Shown: piece after piece, positions 22,320-34,753 of the stretch
How the letters are laid out: each line of letters starts with the position of its first letter
Numbering within the stretch: position 1 is the stretch's first letter
Source of the DNA: Rotaria macrura
Lineage: Eukaryota; Rotifera; Eurotatoria; Philodinida; Philodinidae
Direction: 5' to 3'
Length of the DNA: 64,000 nucleotides
Assembly (NCBI GenBank): GCA_900239685.1
Contig: OENT01000599.1
Span: 21,920 to 85,919 of the forward strand
Program-made: the position numbers and the translations under genes
Notes under the pieces: generated by a model
What the model saw: only the letters and a program-made list of their open reading frames with translations
What the model was told of the DNA's origin: nothing
The model's database searches: none

Positions 22320-22500
22320 TGCCTAAAAGAACTGCTCAATTGATCCAATTCTCCAACAGCTCTAGCTCTACATAACTGAGCTCATGAATAGCTCCAGCTC
22401 TTTGGAGATGGAGCTCAGCAACAGTTCATACTCAAAAGAGCGGGGACTGCGAACAGCACTCCATTCTATAACATTTCTGGCGCTGTGCTAGTGAGTACTC
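22320..22500. repeat. GAGCT-rich short repeat
   Basis: Many AGCTC/GAGCT words in both orientations (AACAGCTCTAGCTC, AGCTCCAGCTCTTTGGAG). Probably a decayed short element lying directly upstream of the truncated LRR gene. Confidence 0.45.
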
Positions 22501-25500
22501 ATAATTCTACAACCATCATATTTTAAGGGAACCCATAACTGAGAAGCAATGTTGATCATTTTACATTGCCAGATTGAGTAGATATTTCATAGTTGAAAAA
22601 GTCCATAGTGCAATTCAGTAAACTTGGAACATATTGAAAACGTTTTTTTTATTATTTGAGTTTTTAAAACCAGAATTTTTGGTAATTCGTTAATTGATTT
22701 CATTTGAATTTTCATAGTTTTAGAGTTTCGAAGCTGTGTTCAATAAAATTACTAGTAAGTTTTATTTGAAATCAATCAACTATGTCAACTGTTCATTCTT
22801 TGATTTTCAATATTATTTATGTATGCAAGCACCAAAAGCATTTTAGATACACGTATCATTATGTTTCTTGAACACTTAGAAGATGTTAGAAAAGTTATAT
22901 GTTCTTCAGCGAATGCTGTTGTTGCATTCATATTGATCCATAAAAACCAATCCTTCTCATTGATACAAATTAATAGAAACATCTTAATATGTATCACTTG
23001 CGGAAACTTAATGAAATGCATGGTTGTGCAGCTGCCTTAGTCAATAAAAGTAGATGATTAGCGAAGATAGCTGTATCTAAACGACAATATAATTATGACT
23101 GTAGAGAGATGAATTTTCTTTTGAATACTAATGGCACTTAGGTGAAAGATATCACATCATGTTAACCGATTTCGATGGTAGTAAGTGAACATAAAAACAA
23201 TTTCGTTTTTAGTTGAATAGATATATGAATATGATTTTGAATAAAAATGATGAACCAAAAACATGCGACTGTGAACGACACTTTTCAAACCTGTCTCAAT
23301 AACGATAAATTCTCTTTAAAACTTCCGATAGGTAAGTATTAACTATCACCTATTTCGTTGTTTCTATGTAAACTAATTCTGAACAAAAAAGGATTTGATA
23401 CAAGTTTACAACTAAGATTTCAATGATGTATCCTGCAAAAAAGCTTATCTATTTTGATTAAACCTCAAATGTTTCGACAGCATTCTTGTCTCTATAGCAG
23501 ATAGTGGTATTGAAATTTCATCGCTATATTCAATAAATGAATTATATGAAATATATGCATTCCAGTACTAATCCATTGATATTAACACATTTATTTTTGA
23601 AGGCATTATAGAATTGTTAGATATTTCGTCTACTACTGATTTCTACAATGTTTATTAATGTGCATAGGGTGAATGAATTGTAACCCTGATTTGTATACTG
23701 TTAAATCCTAGGGGCATGTTATTTTTGTTTTCATCTGTTTTATTTTATCTATACTTTAAAAACAGACTTTCTCAAATATATATGTTGCCCTATTTTATTG
23801 TTAGTTATTATCAAGAATGAATATGGTTTGAATTTTAATATTTATGAAATAAAACTAAATTAAAAAATTAAAAGTCTCTATTATGTACAAAACGAAATAT
23901 TTATAGAAAAAGATAAATCGAGTAAAGCTGTCTATTTTCTAAAAGCAAAAGCAAACTAAATAATAAAGTTTCTTTTCCTATAAAAATGAAATATTCTATT
24001 GTCTGCAAGTATCTCTAAAAACAAAGACATGGTGAATCATATGTGTTTCCGTTTTTAATTTGTCTACGCTCTATTTGTGTGACATATTCATGGATTCAAT
24101 GATTAGAAAAGTCAAAAAAGTATTTAAAAAAAGCAACGAAAAATCTTAATCTCTTACGTACTTAACATGACTTGAGTGGGGGCATTATCAACGATGGCAT
24201 AATACCAGGTAATGTACAAACAGTGATCTATGAAGAGCATTGTTAACCGTTAAAAGCAGGAGAAAACGGCTTTTCATTGTTAAAGTTACTTTTCAGAAAA
24301 AAATTCTGTTGCACACAGTTGAAATGATTGCAATAACATGTCTTAGTCAGCGAATTTCAAAACTACAAAGATGTCCTTAAAGGTGCTTTCTCATACAACA
24401 GTATATGAAAGAAGATCAGCATCAATTTGACCATCTTCATCGCGAGAAATCAGAATAATCAATACAATGATATATATGATTAATATAAACATTTAATGAA
24501 CGATAACGGCATGAACTTACTATTATGCCATTCAATTAATCACAGCGATTCATAAGGAGATTTTTCATTTGTTACTATTGTGATTCGAAACACAAAATAA
24601 GGAAATTATTCTATAGGATATGTTTAAAGGATAGAAATCGAATATATTTTGTGCAATGCGTAGAAAAGCAATCAAAATTTAACATAGGTATACCGTTATC
24701 ATTGATATCTTCATGTTTTGAAACAACGATTGCCCTTCATTCATTCTACTCCATATCAAAACGATTTTGACGATAACATTAATAATCAATGAGATAATTA
24801 TTTAGATTTGTGAAGAAATTATTTTCTATTTCTAATGGTGTGTCAACAATACAGTTCAAAATCTGAAATCTTCTAGATCAAAATGAACAAATATTAAAGT
24901 TTCCGTCAATAAATATGCTACCCCTGTATGCTGGCTTTACAGCTTCATATTTTAAAATGGTATTGAGCTAACAATTGTTGTCCTGGTCTTTCATTTACAA
25001 TCAGACATGGAAATGTCATTTAATACAACTTTATCAAAAACATAATTATCACACTCGGCGTGATGACGCGTAGTTACTAGATTATTTACGAAAAAATTGC
25101 TAGTAGAAATTCTATTAAAATGCAACGAGCTGATCGTTGTCTTGTTATAACATTTTGTGATTTCAAAATTCCTAATTTCGAAACACCGGCTAGTTCTGTC
25201 ATTTTCTAGAATTTGTAGAATGAATTTAAGGAAAATATAATTATAGTGAGTCTTTCTCTCAAGTAGTATAGTACTTGATCAATTATGTTGTATCTTACAG
25301 TTATCGTTTCGAACTCAATCACGGACAAAATAAACATATGTTATTTGTATTCATATTTTGAAATTAATATTAATTTTATAGATGATATTTAAATAAAAGC
25401 AACTCGTAAAATGATTGTGAATACTCAAAATAATCCTTCAATTGAATAACCGCGTGCATGTATAATAGAGATTTGAGTGTTATGAACATTAAATCAGTAT

Positions 25501-27820
25501 TGTACATTCATGCATCAAAATATTATCGAATCATATAGAAACGGAAAAGGAATGCGTAAAGCACTAGGAAATTCAGTGCAGTGTAATCTTATACTCGATT
25601 TTTATTTATTAACTCTTGTAGATTAATATGAAGTCAACTGAATATGATATCTGTAACATTTAGATTATAGCTAGTATTTTTCTTCGCTATGATTTTAGAC
25701 AGATGAACCAGAGTAGTTAAAAGATGAAATTTTAAGATATCATATTCAGATTACTCCAAGCAATCATATTAAATGTTGATGACTTTGCACACTGCATCAA
25801 TTTCGAAGAAATTTGTTTTCTAAAAAGCCATGCTTATTCAATGAACTATTTACTAGATATTATAGTGATGGCAAGAAACTTAATTTTGCATAAAACAATG
25901 CGTGCATCAATTCGAAAACACTTGTATACCTACGTTTGTAACTCATGTTGTAACTTCTACTCAGTATGTAATAAACGCCCCCTCCCCTCCGTCAGAATAA
26001 ATGGTCATGACCTTGCGCCACGTGTCCACATGCCGTTACTTTTTGAGTGGCCTTCTATTGAGGTTAAGTTTTAACCAATTACTAATTCATTTTTTTATTA
26101 AGACGATAATACTGAATTAATATTAATTAATAAGTTATGTTCAATTTTTTTTGTGTTTAATAGAAAAATTTCACTTTTTGTGTAAAATATGCTGCGTTTT
26201 GAATGGTGGAAAGTGTCGTGATTGAAAGTGTTAGTATTTTTTAATGTGCGAATTTCTGATCTTATATTTGATTATTTTCATGCTGATCATCATTGATATA
26301 TGTTGTTAGTCTCACGAAGAGCACTGATGCTATTAATTCCACAAAAATTATGAAATTAAACGTCCGTTTTCATGATTTATGATAATTTTTGTGTGGTTGT
26401 TTTCTTCTCGTAACGTGCTTAATTGTAATATTTATGGTAGTTAGAGTTATTGGTATGAAAATGATCGAATATTCTCACATCAATAAATTTAAAGATTTTA
26501 GTATCTATTATAATTTCTACATTTCATTCATTAGGTTTTGATTTAAATTTCATGTACCACTGTTATATATACATCCTCCAAGCTTGGTTGAACCCTCTTT
26601 ACTTCTTCTGTCCGAAAGTCCTTTGTACATGATCCTTTTGAACTATTCTGCTCATTAATATGCAAGCTAAACGGAGAATCTTATGTGCATGCATAATCAT
26701 AAGAAGTTTGGTGCTAAACAAAACAGTAAAATATGCACCGAATCAGAATATTTCTTGTCTCAATTGGTTCTCTTCACTATGTTAACTCTTTAACCTATTT
26801 TTCAAGTGTATAGTTGTATTCTCCATCGAATGATAATATTTTCGACAGGAATCACCGAACAAAAACTCGGTGTTTACTCACGGGATACTCATTTTTCCCT
26901 CGAAATATATAATTGAAAATGTGTGCTTCCCCTCCTGATTCACTTTCTGACCTATATTGGGTGTATAACAAGGTTGTGTTGGATGTAAAATTTCATGCTT
27001 CATCTAATAATGATATTTTAAATAGAGGGTAAACCTTGTCCCAATGCAGTCCATTCAGGTTGATAAATCTCTTACGGATTGTGTTATGTATAGACTTCTT
27101 GAGGATGTAAGAGTAATTCTAGGTGTGTTTGTAGGTGACCATGTTAACCAAGACTATAAGGTCATTTCCAATAAATCTTGACATTATTTTTAGTGTGTTC
27201 GCAGCATTTTGTTGTCGTTCAGATGATAGAATACGCTTATACTCATATAGACACCTAGAGAAATACCCACACTGGAATGCAATTTTTTCATGGATGATAC
27301 TCCTTGAAAATTGCACTATTCGATAGAGTATAGAACTCTGCATCTAACACAATTAGTTAATGAAATAATACAGTGAGGGAAACTAATCGGACCAATAAAT
27401 AATCGAATTTAAGGTGGCTCTACCTACATTTGATTTATATCATTCTCTTCATTGATAAAAAGGTCCCAAAGAGACAGAATTGATGGAAATTCAATAATAT
27501 TACTTCTTTGATTTAGCAATTTAATTTCTTTGAAGTCGTCTTATTTATAAGTGTTGCTAGGAAACAAAACTTCGATGTTCGAGAAAAAGAAAGTAACGCA
27601 GAGTAACAAACGATTCGTCAAATCGGTAGAAATTCCTTCAGATGTGTAACTCTTTGCTTTGTTTGAGAAAATATGCACCGAAGTCAAAGTAGATATTATC
27701 ATGAAGCTGTTATTATTATTATTGTGAAATCAACAAATATGCTAACCACAACAGTTCATTTTCTGAATAGCTAATTCTTAAAAGAGGATATAAATATGAT
27801 CGCATTCTATAAATCAAGCT
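22500..27820. other. long AT-rich region without recognisable genes
   Basis: About 5.3 kb with only short ORFs (22819-23040, 25841-26074 and 27135-27326 plus; 22785-23021 and 27119-27343 minus), several of which overlap on opposite strands. None has a domain, good splice context or low-complexity-free composition suggesting a gene. No tandem repeats or hairpins were noticed. Confidence 0.45.
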
Positions 27821-27823
27821 TAC

Positions 27824-27982
27824 CTGATATCGATGATATGAGTCAATGATTGTATTCAGCCGTGCACAAGCATTACGAGCTGAACACACAATTGTAAAGT
27901 CGTCGATCTTGTCAAGAATACGATAAACGATTTCCACAGGCAGTTCCAAAAAAGAGGAACACACGTTTTGAACCATAGGCAT
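27824..27982 (-). CDS. F-box domain, first exon (probable gene fragment)
   Basis: The minus-strand exon starts at an ATG and encodes an F-box: FLELPVEIVYRILDKIDDF then CSARNACARLNTIIDSY. F-boxes bind Skp1 and bring substrates to SCF ubiquitin ligases; this Leu-Pro-x-E-[I/L] start with a D-D-F turn is a common divergent form in bdelloids. The exon ends CGATATCAG and a GTAAGC donor follows (27823-27818). In-frame read-through goes on to 27719 but loses resemblance. No second exon with substrate-binding repeats is recognisable below this point, so it is a fragment or its later exons are too diverged to see. Confidence 0.55.
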
Positions 27983-27989
27983 TTTACAC

Positions 27990-28785
27990 TTTGAAAATTA
28001 ATTTTCTGTTAAAATGAATACGTTGAAGTTTATTTTTTATAATTTCGATGTATATATTCACAATGATGCATCGCCTTTTATCATGGTTTGCCTTCTTTTG
28101 TTGACACAGATAACAGATAAAAGTGCAGTACGATAAATGAAACAGCAAAGTGAATTCATTTGAGTGACTTTGAATGTATGTTTTCTTTTCATTCGCATTC
28201 CTTATGATGTCTCCTTCAAGTTTTTTTTATTTCACTTGTTTTTCGTTTTGACTTTAAGAATAAGATCAACAAGAAAAAATACAACTTACAGCTATGTTAA
28301 AGAGAATAGAAAAAGGTGCGGCCAAGGATCAGCGCTCTCGTCGGGGGAAGTTTTAAAATTGGAAAAGGATAGAGAACGTTCCGAAAATCGGAAGTGTGCT
28401 ATCAATAGATTATCAAACGTGTTGTAAACTACGAAAGGAGGGATATAAACCCCAGTTTTCCTCCCCACTCATGTTGAAATAAAATTCTGTCGACGAATTT
28501 CATCCAAAACGTATAATTCTTTTACGTTTTTACATTTTATTTTTGTCTGAAAAATAGTAGGAGAGTTTTATGAGATTTTATTGTCAGAATAAAACTTATA
28601 TACTGGAAAGATAAGATATTTTTTATAGTACTCATGTATCAGAAAAAAAGACCAATTTTATCTTCACAATTTGAAATGGTAAGTGTGACGATTCTTGAGT
28701 TTATTCTCTAGAAGAATCCCCATTTCCCTATTATACATCTCCTTTTATAGCGAGAATCGGATAAGAGAGAAATAGAGAGAAGAGT
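27990..28785. other. non-coding, no feature recognised
   Basis: An 87-codon ORF at 28164-28427 lacks any recognisable domain. The region would hold the promoter of the F-box exon. Confidence 0.35.
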
Positions 28786-28787
28786 AC

Positions 28788-28976
28788 AATAAATAAAACA
28801 GAGAGAGAAATACAAGAGAGAGAAATACAAGAGAGAGAAATACCAGAGAGAGAAATACAAGAGAGAGAAATACCAGAGAGAGAAATACAAGAGAGGGAAA
28901 TACAAGAGAGAGAAATACAAGAGAGAGAAATACAAGAGAGAGAAATACAAGAGAGAGAAATACAAGTGAGAGACAG
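28788..28976 (+). repeat. 15-bp minisatellite, about 12 copies
   Basis: AGAGAGAGAAATACA units in near-perfect tandem with occasional C for A changes. Because 15 is a multiple of three, the minus strand reads as an LLYFS repeat in a 139-codon ORF, which is not evidence of a gene. Confidence 0.85.
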
Positions 28977-28979
28977 AGA

Positions 28980-30285
28980 GTGAGAAAATAGATTGAGTGT
29001 GGTAAAAGAGAACAGTATTACATGATGCCCTCATTAGTAATATAGCATTGTATAAGAAAGAAGCGTAACTATATGTGATGAGTGAAATAAACAATGACTT
29101 GATGAAAAGACGAGGAAGATAAATCATTAGTTCCTACTGTCTATATACAAAATTATTAGGTAACAACTGTCTAAGTGCGTCTATGATATAGTAAGAACAA
29201 CTAATGTAAATAACCAGTACACCTCAAACGTGACAGTGTATAATGGTTTATCACCAATTTCCATTCAGGTCGTCGCAGTAAGTTATGAAACCTTCCTGTG
29301 CATAAATTAAAGAAAATATGAAATTCCGTAACGAGCGATAATTTAAGCTTTTTTATTTGGTGAAGGAAAAGTGGATCAGAAGCGACCTGATATTCTAACA
29401 TGTTGTTAACAGGTTAAAAATTTTGAATGCAACATTCATTCGAATTTTTCGCTCTTTCGTATAAAAATGATTTACTCTTGGTTACTCTAAAACAGATGAC
29501 AGTTTTTTGAAATTCCTTAACGGTTACTACTTTTGGGATAACTCTGCTGCAGTTGATGAGAAATAGTTGACATTTTTACTGATGATAGATCTAAACAAAT
29601 TCTACTTCTGATAGAAATTTCCAAAAGTTTGCTTGTATTACAAAGAAGTTACAAAGACTATATTCTCAAAAACTGAAATTCTGTAACGCTTGGCCGTGCT
29701 GAAAAGATAAGATAAGCAAAATAGAAAAGAAAAGACATTGGCAATTATATCAACATTGTGACTTTATTATTAATATATAATGTTAGATGCAAATCAATTC
29801 GAAATCGAAATAGTACTTATTATATTCATGGTTCTTTAATAAGAAAACAATTTTCACAAATTAAACAGAAAACACTATACTTCGATAGCATTCTTATTGC
29901 AACGTCTACTCTGGGTTCAATTTTTTAATGCTTTTCCTAAAACAAGGTAGCACTATGCAAGTAACTGTAAGAGAAACGTCAATAGAACGATGAGAGTGGG
30001 AAAATAATTTATCAGATTATATGTATGACAATGAAAATTTCTTGTTGAAGGTCACGAATTGCAATGAGTTCTTAAATTTTGCTTCAAAATTACATTTTTT
30101 AATGGAAATTCACTTTATGGAAGCCTTTGAAAATGGACTGCACGTATTGAGAATTCACCGTCGAATTTTTTCATTTAGATCAGATTAAGCTTTTAGAACG
30201 TACGACTCTTTATCTCATTCTCAATTAGGACATGGAAAAACTAGGTGGGGTGGGGTTGTGGGTGAGAGCGTGTTAAACACTCAAA
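28980..30285. other. non-coding, no feature recognised
   Basis: Only short ORFs (29201-29401 minus) and no repeat structure. GGTGGGGTGGGGTTGTGGGTG at about 30245 is a degenerate telomere-like run. Confidence 0.4.
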
Positions 30286-30287
30286 TA

Positions 30288-30365
30288 AATATATAGATTC
30301 AAAGCAGAATACGACGCGTTTCGAACATAGTTTACACGATCATCATCAGCTATGTTTAGAATCTT
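30288..30365 (+). repeat. ACGCGTTTCG...CATCATCAG dispersed repeat
   Basis: GCAGAATACGACGCGTTTCG followed by GATCATCATCAG. The layout matches the units at 14.8-15.2 kb. Confidence 0.4.
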
Positions 30366-30369
30366 TAAC

Positions 30370-30975
30370 AACAAAATATTGGACAAAGAAATTAAGAATT
30401 AATTCATATATATTCAAATAGATAATAATAGTATTTCAGTAAAGGAATTTTACTGATAGGAAATAAACAAAAAGAAATAAAATTACTAAAAGACCGAGCA
30501 CGATTATAGTCGAAATCGGCCACTCCCTTGATGTCTCTTTTTAATATTAATATTTTTTACCTTGAACATTGCCTCACATTTATTTATTTCTGTTTTTCTA
30601 AATGAATTCTTACTTAATGAGATAGGCCGATATCTTTGCGTCCAGGTAAATGAATATATAGAAAAATTTTTGATACATGTGGGATCCTCAATTGTGAGGA
30701 AATTGATCTTTTCATAATATGAACAATAAACTTGAAAAAGTCATGGCTTACTAGTGATAATGATACTGATAAAATTAGACTTTGTTGCTTCCCAGATAGT
30801 GGAAAATAGTGACAATTAGTAAATCATAAGCTATCGTTGAACAAAGAATAAAGCACAAGTGCAATACAATGGATTGCGATGGACTACAACTGGATTACAC
30901 AACACTCTAATGTCTGACTTATTTTAAAGCATATCCAGGTATTTCTATGTATTTCTAAAATACAGAGGTACGCTT
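30370..30975. other. non-coding, no feature recognised
   Basis: AT-rich, no ORF or repeat of note. Confidence 0.4.
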
Positions 30976-30978
30976 TCG

Positions 30979-31216
30979 GGTGTGTGTGTGAGTGTGGGTG
31001 GTTACGTGGTTCTAGGTCTAATTGTGCGTGTGATTTATGTGTTTGCGTGCTCGTGGATGTTAGTGCAAGTATTTGGATGTGGGCGTCATGTTTGTGTCTT
31101 CTACTTTACTCGTCTACAAGGTTACATTGACACACAATCAAAACCAAACCCACACCCACAACCACACCAACGCGGACACCTATCAACACGCATACCAATA
31201 CCCACACTCATACTTA
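30979..31216. repeat. telomere-like runs in opposite orientation around ~140 bp
   Basis: GGGTGTGTGTGTGAGTGTGG at 30979-31006 is G-rich on the plus strand; CCCACACCCACAACCACACC at 31149-31170 and further CCCACACTC units to 31215 are C-rich. Between them is unremarkable GT-rich sequence. The 117-codon ORF here is a by-product. Confidence 0.45.
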
Positions 31217-31237
31217 TACCCGCACCGGTATTAACCC

Positions 31238-32172
31238 TTTCTGCCACTTGTACTTTCTGCCAATTCCTTTTTGCCAATTCAAAAAATTGGCAGAGCGTCA
31301 CAAAATTTCTGCCAATTGGCAAAAGTGTGTTGTAATTGGCAGCGTGTCTTATGATTTTCTGCCAATTGGCAGAAGTGGCTGTGAAACTATAAACTCGAAT
31401 TTCTAAATTAACTTGAAAAAATATTTTCGACCAAACTTAAAAATATATTTTTCTTCTGTTATGGTTTATTAGTTGTCGCTTCCTTGAAAATCAAAATTCA
31501 TTCAAATTACATATTAAAAAATATTGTCTACAGTAAACATACATGATTCTTTTAACAAGAAAAAATTCGTTTGAAAAGAGAGAAAGTACAGATTCAGTGC
31601 ACTTAGAAAATAATATATAAGTTAGGAGTAGAGATTAGAACGAAGTCCAGTCGAGTATAGTAGTAGAGAAGAGAAATAAAACACATCTAATGACCTTTGC
31701 GGATGAAATGAAAAATCAAAATGATGTGAAAATGTGATAAATAGCCCAGTATTTATAAATTGTGATAAGTCGGACTGTACATGAATGCAATTTAGTTCAG
31801 TAAGTTGGCTATCCAGAAAGAGAATGTAGGTCCGGTAATTCAACAAACTAAATCAGTTAGACCGATAGAATAACGAAAAAGAGAAAAGAGAAAAAGAAAG
31901 AGGTCACGATAAAATAGAGTGACTCAATGACTCATAGCCATTTGAAACGATAAAATCAGTCGTATTCAATCAAGTTTCTTCTTTCATATTTCCCTATTAT
32001 AACCGGGCGACATCTTTTACATATAGAAATAGTATTAACTTAAGTAATCCGTAAGTTCCCATGGGCGACGTTTTGCCAATTGGCAGAGATGTCTGTGACA
32101 TACTGCCAATTGGCAAAACTTACTATAGTTGGCAGAGCGGAACTGGCAGAAAGGCGAATTGGCAGAGTAACA
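31238..32172. mobile_element. element bounded by inverted CTGCCAATTGGCAG clusters
   Basis: At the left end (31240-31370) TTCTGCCA, CTGCCAATT and the palindrome CTGCCAATTGGCAGA recur at least seven times; at the right end (32070-32170) the same words recur in inverted order (AATTGGCAGAG, TGCCAATTGGCAAAA, AACTGGCAGAAAGGCG). The 700 bp between carries no convincing gene. A CACCCACACCCACACCC run follows at 32183. I know no named family with these ends. Confidence 0.55.
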
Positions 32173-32179
32173 TAGATCC

Positions 32180-32205
32180 CCCGCACCCACACCCACACCC
32201 TCAGG
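32180..32205 (-). repeat. telomere-like CCCACA run
   Basis: CGCACCCACACCCACACCCT, C-rich on the plus strand, directly beside the right end of the GCCAATTGGC element. Confidence 0.5.
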
Positions 32206-32209
32206 ACCC

Positions 32210-33045
32210 TGCAAAGTTCTTCTATACACTTGATGTTACTGGTATCATCGAGCATGTAATCAAGGTAACACGGCAAACTTTGCTAACCTTTCAATGATGG
32301 AACTTCCATCATGGAAGGAGTGGAAACTCACTTAAGTTCATAAAATCGAAAATTTTGTACATCGAAAAACCATTGTTTTCCTATAAGCCCATTTCAATGC
32401 TACAAAAGTATAGCTGCAGGTTTCCGGCAATGAAAATAAAAGCTTTGAATTCAAGGAAATCGATTGTATTCGATGAAGTCTTTATTAAATATTTTTAATT
32501 TCCCTAAAAGATCTTCCATTGGACGAAAAAACACAACACAGAATCTTGAAATTAGGAATTCAAATTCGGATTCCGGACCCTGACTCCTTTATGTGAGCGG
32601 TGGTAGATGACCCATTGAAATGCTACTAATGATTTTTGGTCGTTGACCGTTAACTTGTCACAAAAAGACAGGCAAAGGCAAACGTTTTCATTTTTTTCAT
32701 ATGACCCTCCCTTTTGTCGAGGAAATTATTGCCAATCCCTTCACCTTATGCCAATCTCCCTGTTGTTCTTGCAGATATGGCATCCACTAGCCGCATCGAT
32801 TTTACCCATGCTTAACTGATTCATTGGTCCAATCCAAAACTCTCACCTGCGATTTTCGTTCTATACTCGCCTGCAGCGAAAATCCTTCTGTACATACGCA
32901 TCGGAGTGACTGCTGTCTTTATCATATCCTCATCGACATCAACGCCTTCGAATGGCGTAGTAATCAACACCTTGAACTCCTATCTATTCACCAAATGGAT
33001 GGTCATTGGGTTATTTCCACTAATGCTACTCACTCAACAATATCA
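32210..33045. other. non-coding, no feature recognised
   Basis: The N-terminal part of the ORF at 32824-33315 lies here but has no family resemblance, and its C-terminal part is repeat. Confidence 0.35.
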
Positions 33046-33048
33046 CTT

Positions 33049-33762
33049 GGCACCAAGGGGGAAAAGGCGATACTCCATCTACTCCAAAACAATTTTGGAG
33101 TAAAGCGGAGTACGACTGGAGTATCACTGGAGTACGACTGGAGTAGAGTGGAGTATCACTGGAGTAGACTGGAGTACGACTGGAGTAGACTGGAGTATCA
33201 CTGGAGTAGACTGGAGTACGACTGGAGTAGACTGGAGTATCACTGGAGTAGACTGGAGTACGACTGGAGTAGACTGGAGTACGGGTGGAGTAAAAGTTAC
33301 TTAGTAACGGAGTAACGGAAAAACGCTTCCTTCAACAACTTATCAGCAAAAGGAATTTTATAGAAAATAAGCGAATATTATAAAGGTTGACGAAAGTAAA
33401 TCGGGGTCGGGGAATCCGAATCTGCCATCAGAATTTGAAAATATTGAAACGCGTTTTCTGAGAAAAAGGAAGGTATTAGAGAGAAAATCAGTGAATATTC
33501 GCGTATGTTCTCTAAAACACATTCATATAACCCAGAAAACGCCCTTCAATATTTTCAAATTATGAAAGCTGGTTTGGATTTCCCGGCTCCGATTTACTTT
33601 CGTCAACCTTTTAACTATTTACGAATTTTCTCGAAAATACCTAGGGGGAAAAGGCGGTACTTCAAATACTCCAAAAGAATTTTTGGGTACAGTTGAGTAC
33701 GATTGGAGTAGACTGGGGTACGAGTGAAGTATAGTGGAGAAAGATAGGAGTACGACTTGAGT
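33049..33762. mobile_element. GGAGTA minisatellite / GTAACGG element, copy 1
   Basis: A GGGGGAAAAGGCGATACTCC box (33056) leads into a TGGAGTACGAC/TGGAGTAGAC tandem array (33095-33295; alternating 10- and 11-bp units), then TTACTTAGTAACGGAGTAAC, then a unique block (GGTTGACGAAAG, GGGGTCGGGGAATCCGAATC, GAAAATATTGAAACGCG) to about 33500, a reversed partial copy of that block (33540-33620), and a second GGGGGAAAAGGCGGTACT box with more GGAGTA units (33645-33760). All parts recur at 40560-41535. The ORF reading LEYDWSR repeats is the minisatellite in frame. Confidence 0.7.
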
Positions 33763-33764
33763 GG

Positions 33765-34750
33765 GAGGCAAATAGGATTGATGTGCATAGGAAGTACCGT
33801 GGAATACTGATTGCTCTCATATTGATATCAAAGTTAAGCTTCAGCTAGTTGTCATGCGAAATATGATTATAATCCTTTGAATACCATTTAAAAAAATAAT
33901 CTATTAATAGAATGAACGTTTTTATAACTGTCTTCCTGCTATTCATGTCAATTATCAGTTTACCAACTGTCTACGAGTAACAAGTAATGCCAGTATTTCG
34001 TTTTTGAACAATATTCTCTGCGATACTCGTGTCTGAAAATTTCTTTTTCACCATTATGTTTCAAATAATCCAAGCTTTATAAAAATAGGTTTTAAATTAA
34101 GTTTTCCCAACAAACAATTATAGTTGATGTAAAAGAAACGTTCAATAAATCTGATCTAGGTAATGGAAAAGAGCATATCTATATACTCTAAGTAACAAGA
34201 ATTGATAATAAACATTACTGTTTAATAAATATTTCACTTCATTAATCTAAGAGACAACTTTTTCATTTATTTTTTCACCAGAAAAAAACATGGTGAAGTT
34301 TAAATAAAGCACTGGTTCATAATACGTTATCATGATCAACATAAATTAGTAATAAATAACATATTAAATTGATTTAGTAGTGCATATTTCTGCTGACTGA
34401 GTACGTATGTTTTCAAAATGTTGCTAAAAGTCATAACAATTTCTAAAGTTATTACTATATGACAGAAGTGGGATTATTTCAAAACGTTTTTTCTTATTAA
34501 CATCAAAACCTGAGATATTTGATTACGTACCAAAGAGCATAGTGCATCTTCGAATGCTTACAATCGTTTAAAATCATTGTATATTGAATTAAAGTTGTCA
34601 AAGAGAAACCGTTTGACACCTAATTGATTGACAACAAGTTTATACTCAATCATTGAAATATGTATTTATTCGCTTTTTAAGTAATTTACTTGTATACCAT
34701 TTTATTTTTTTATTCTTGACATTTCGAGATCTTGGAATTGCTGAAATTGT
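33765..34750. other. non-coding, upstream of the transposase-like gene
   Basis: AT-rich with no other feature; it presumably contains the promoter of the gene starting at 34754. Confidence 0.4.
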
Positions 34751-34753
34751 CTA

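Noticed and set aside
22500..27700. Hidden multi-exon gene in the long AT-rich region
   Set aside because: I read both strands for conserved motifs and linked splice sites and found none that held together.
28708..29127. 139-codon minus-strand ORF with LLYFS repeats
   Set aside because: It is the 15-bp minisatellite read in frame.
32824..33315. 163-codon ORF ending in LEYDWSR repeats
   Set aside because: The C-terminal half is the GGAGTA minisatellite; the N-terminal half has no domain.
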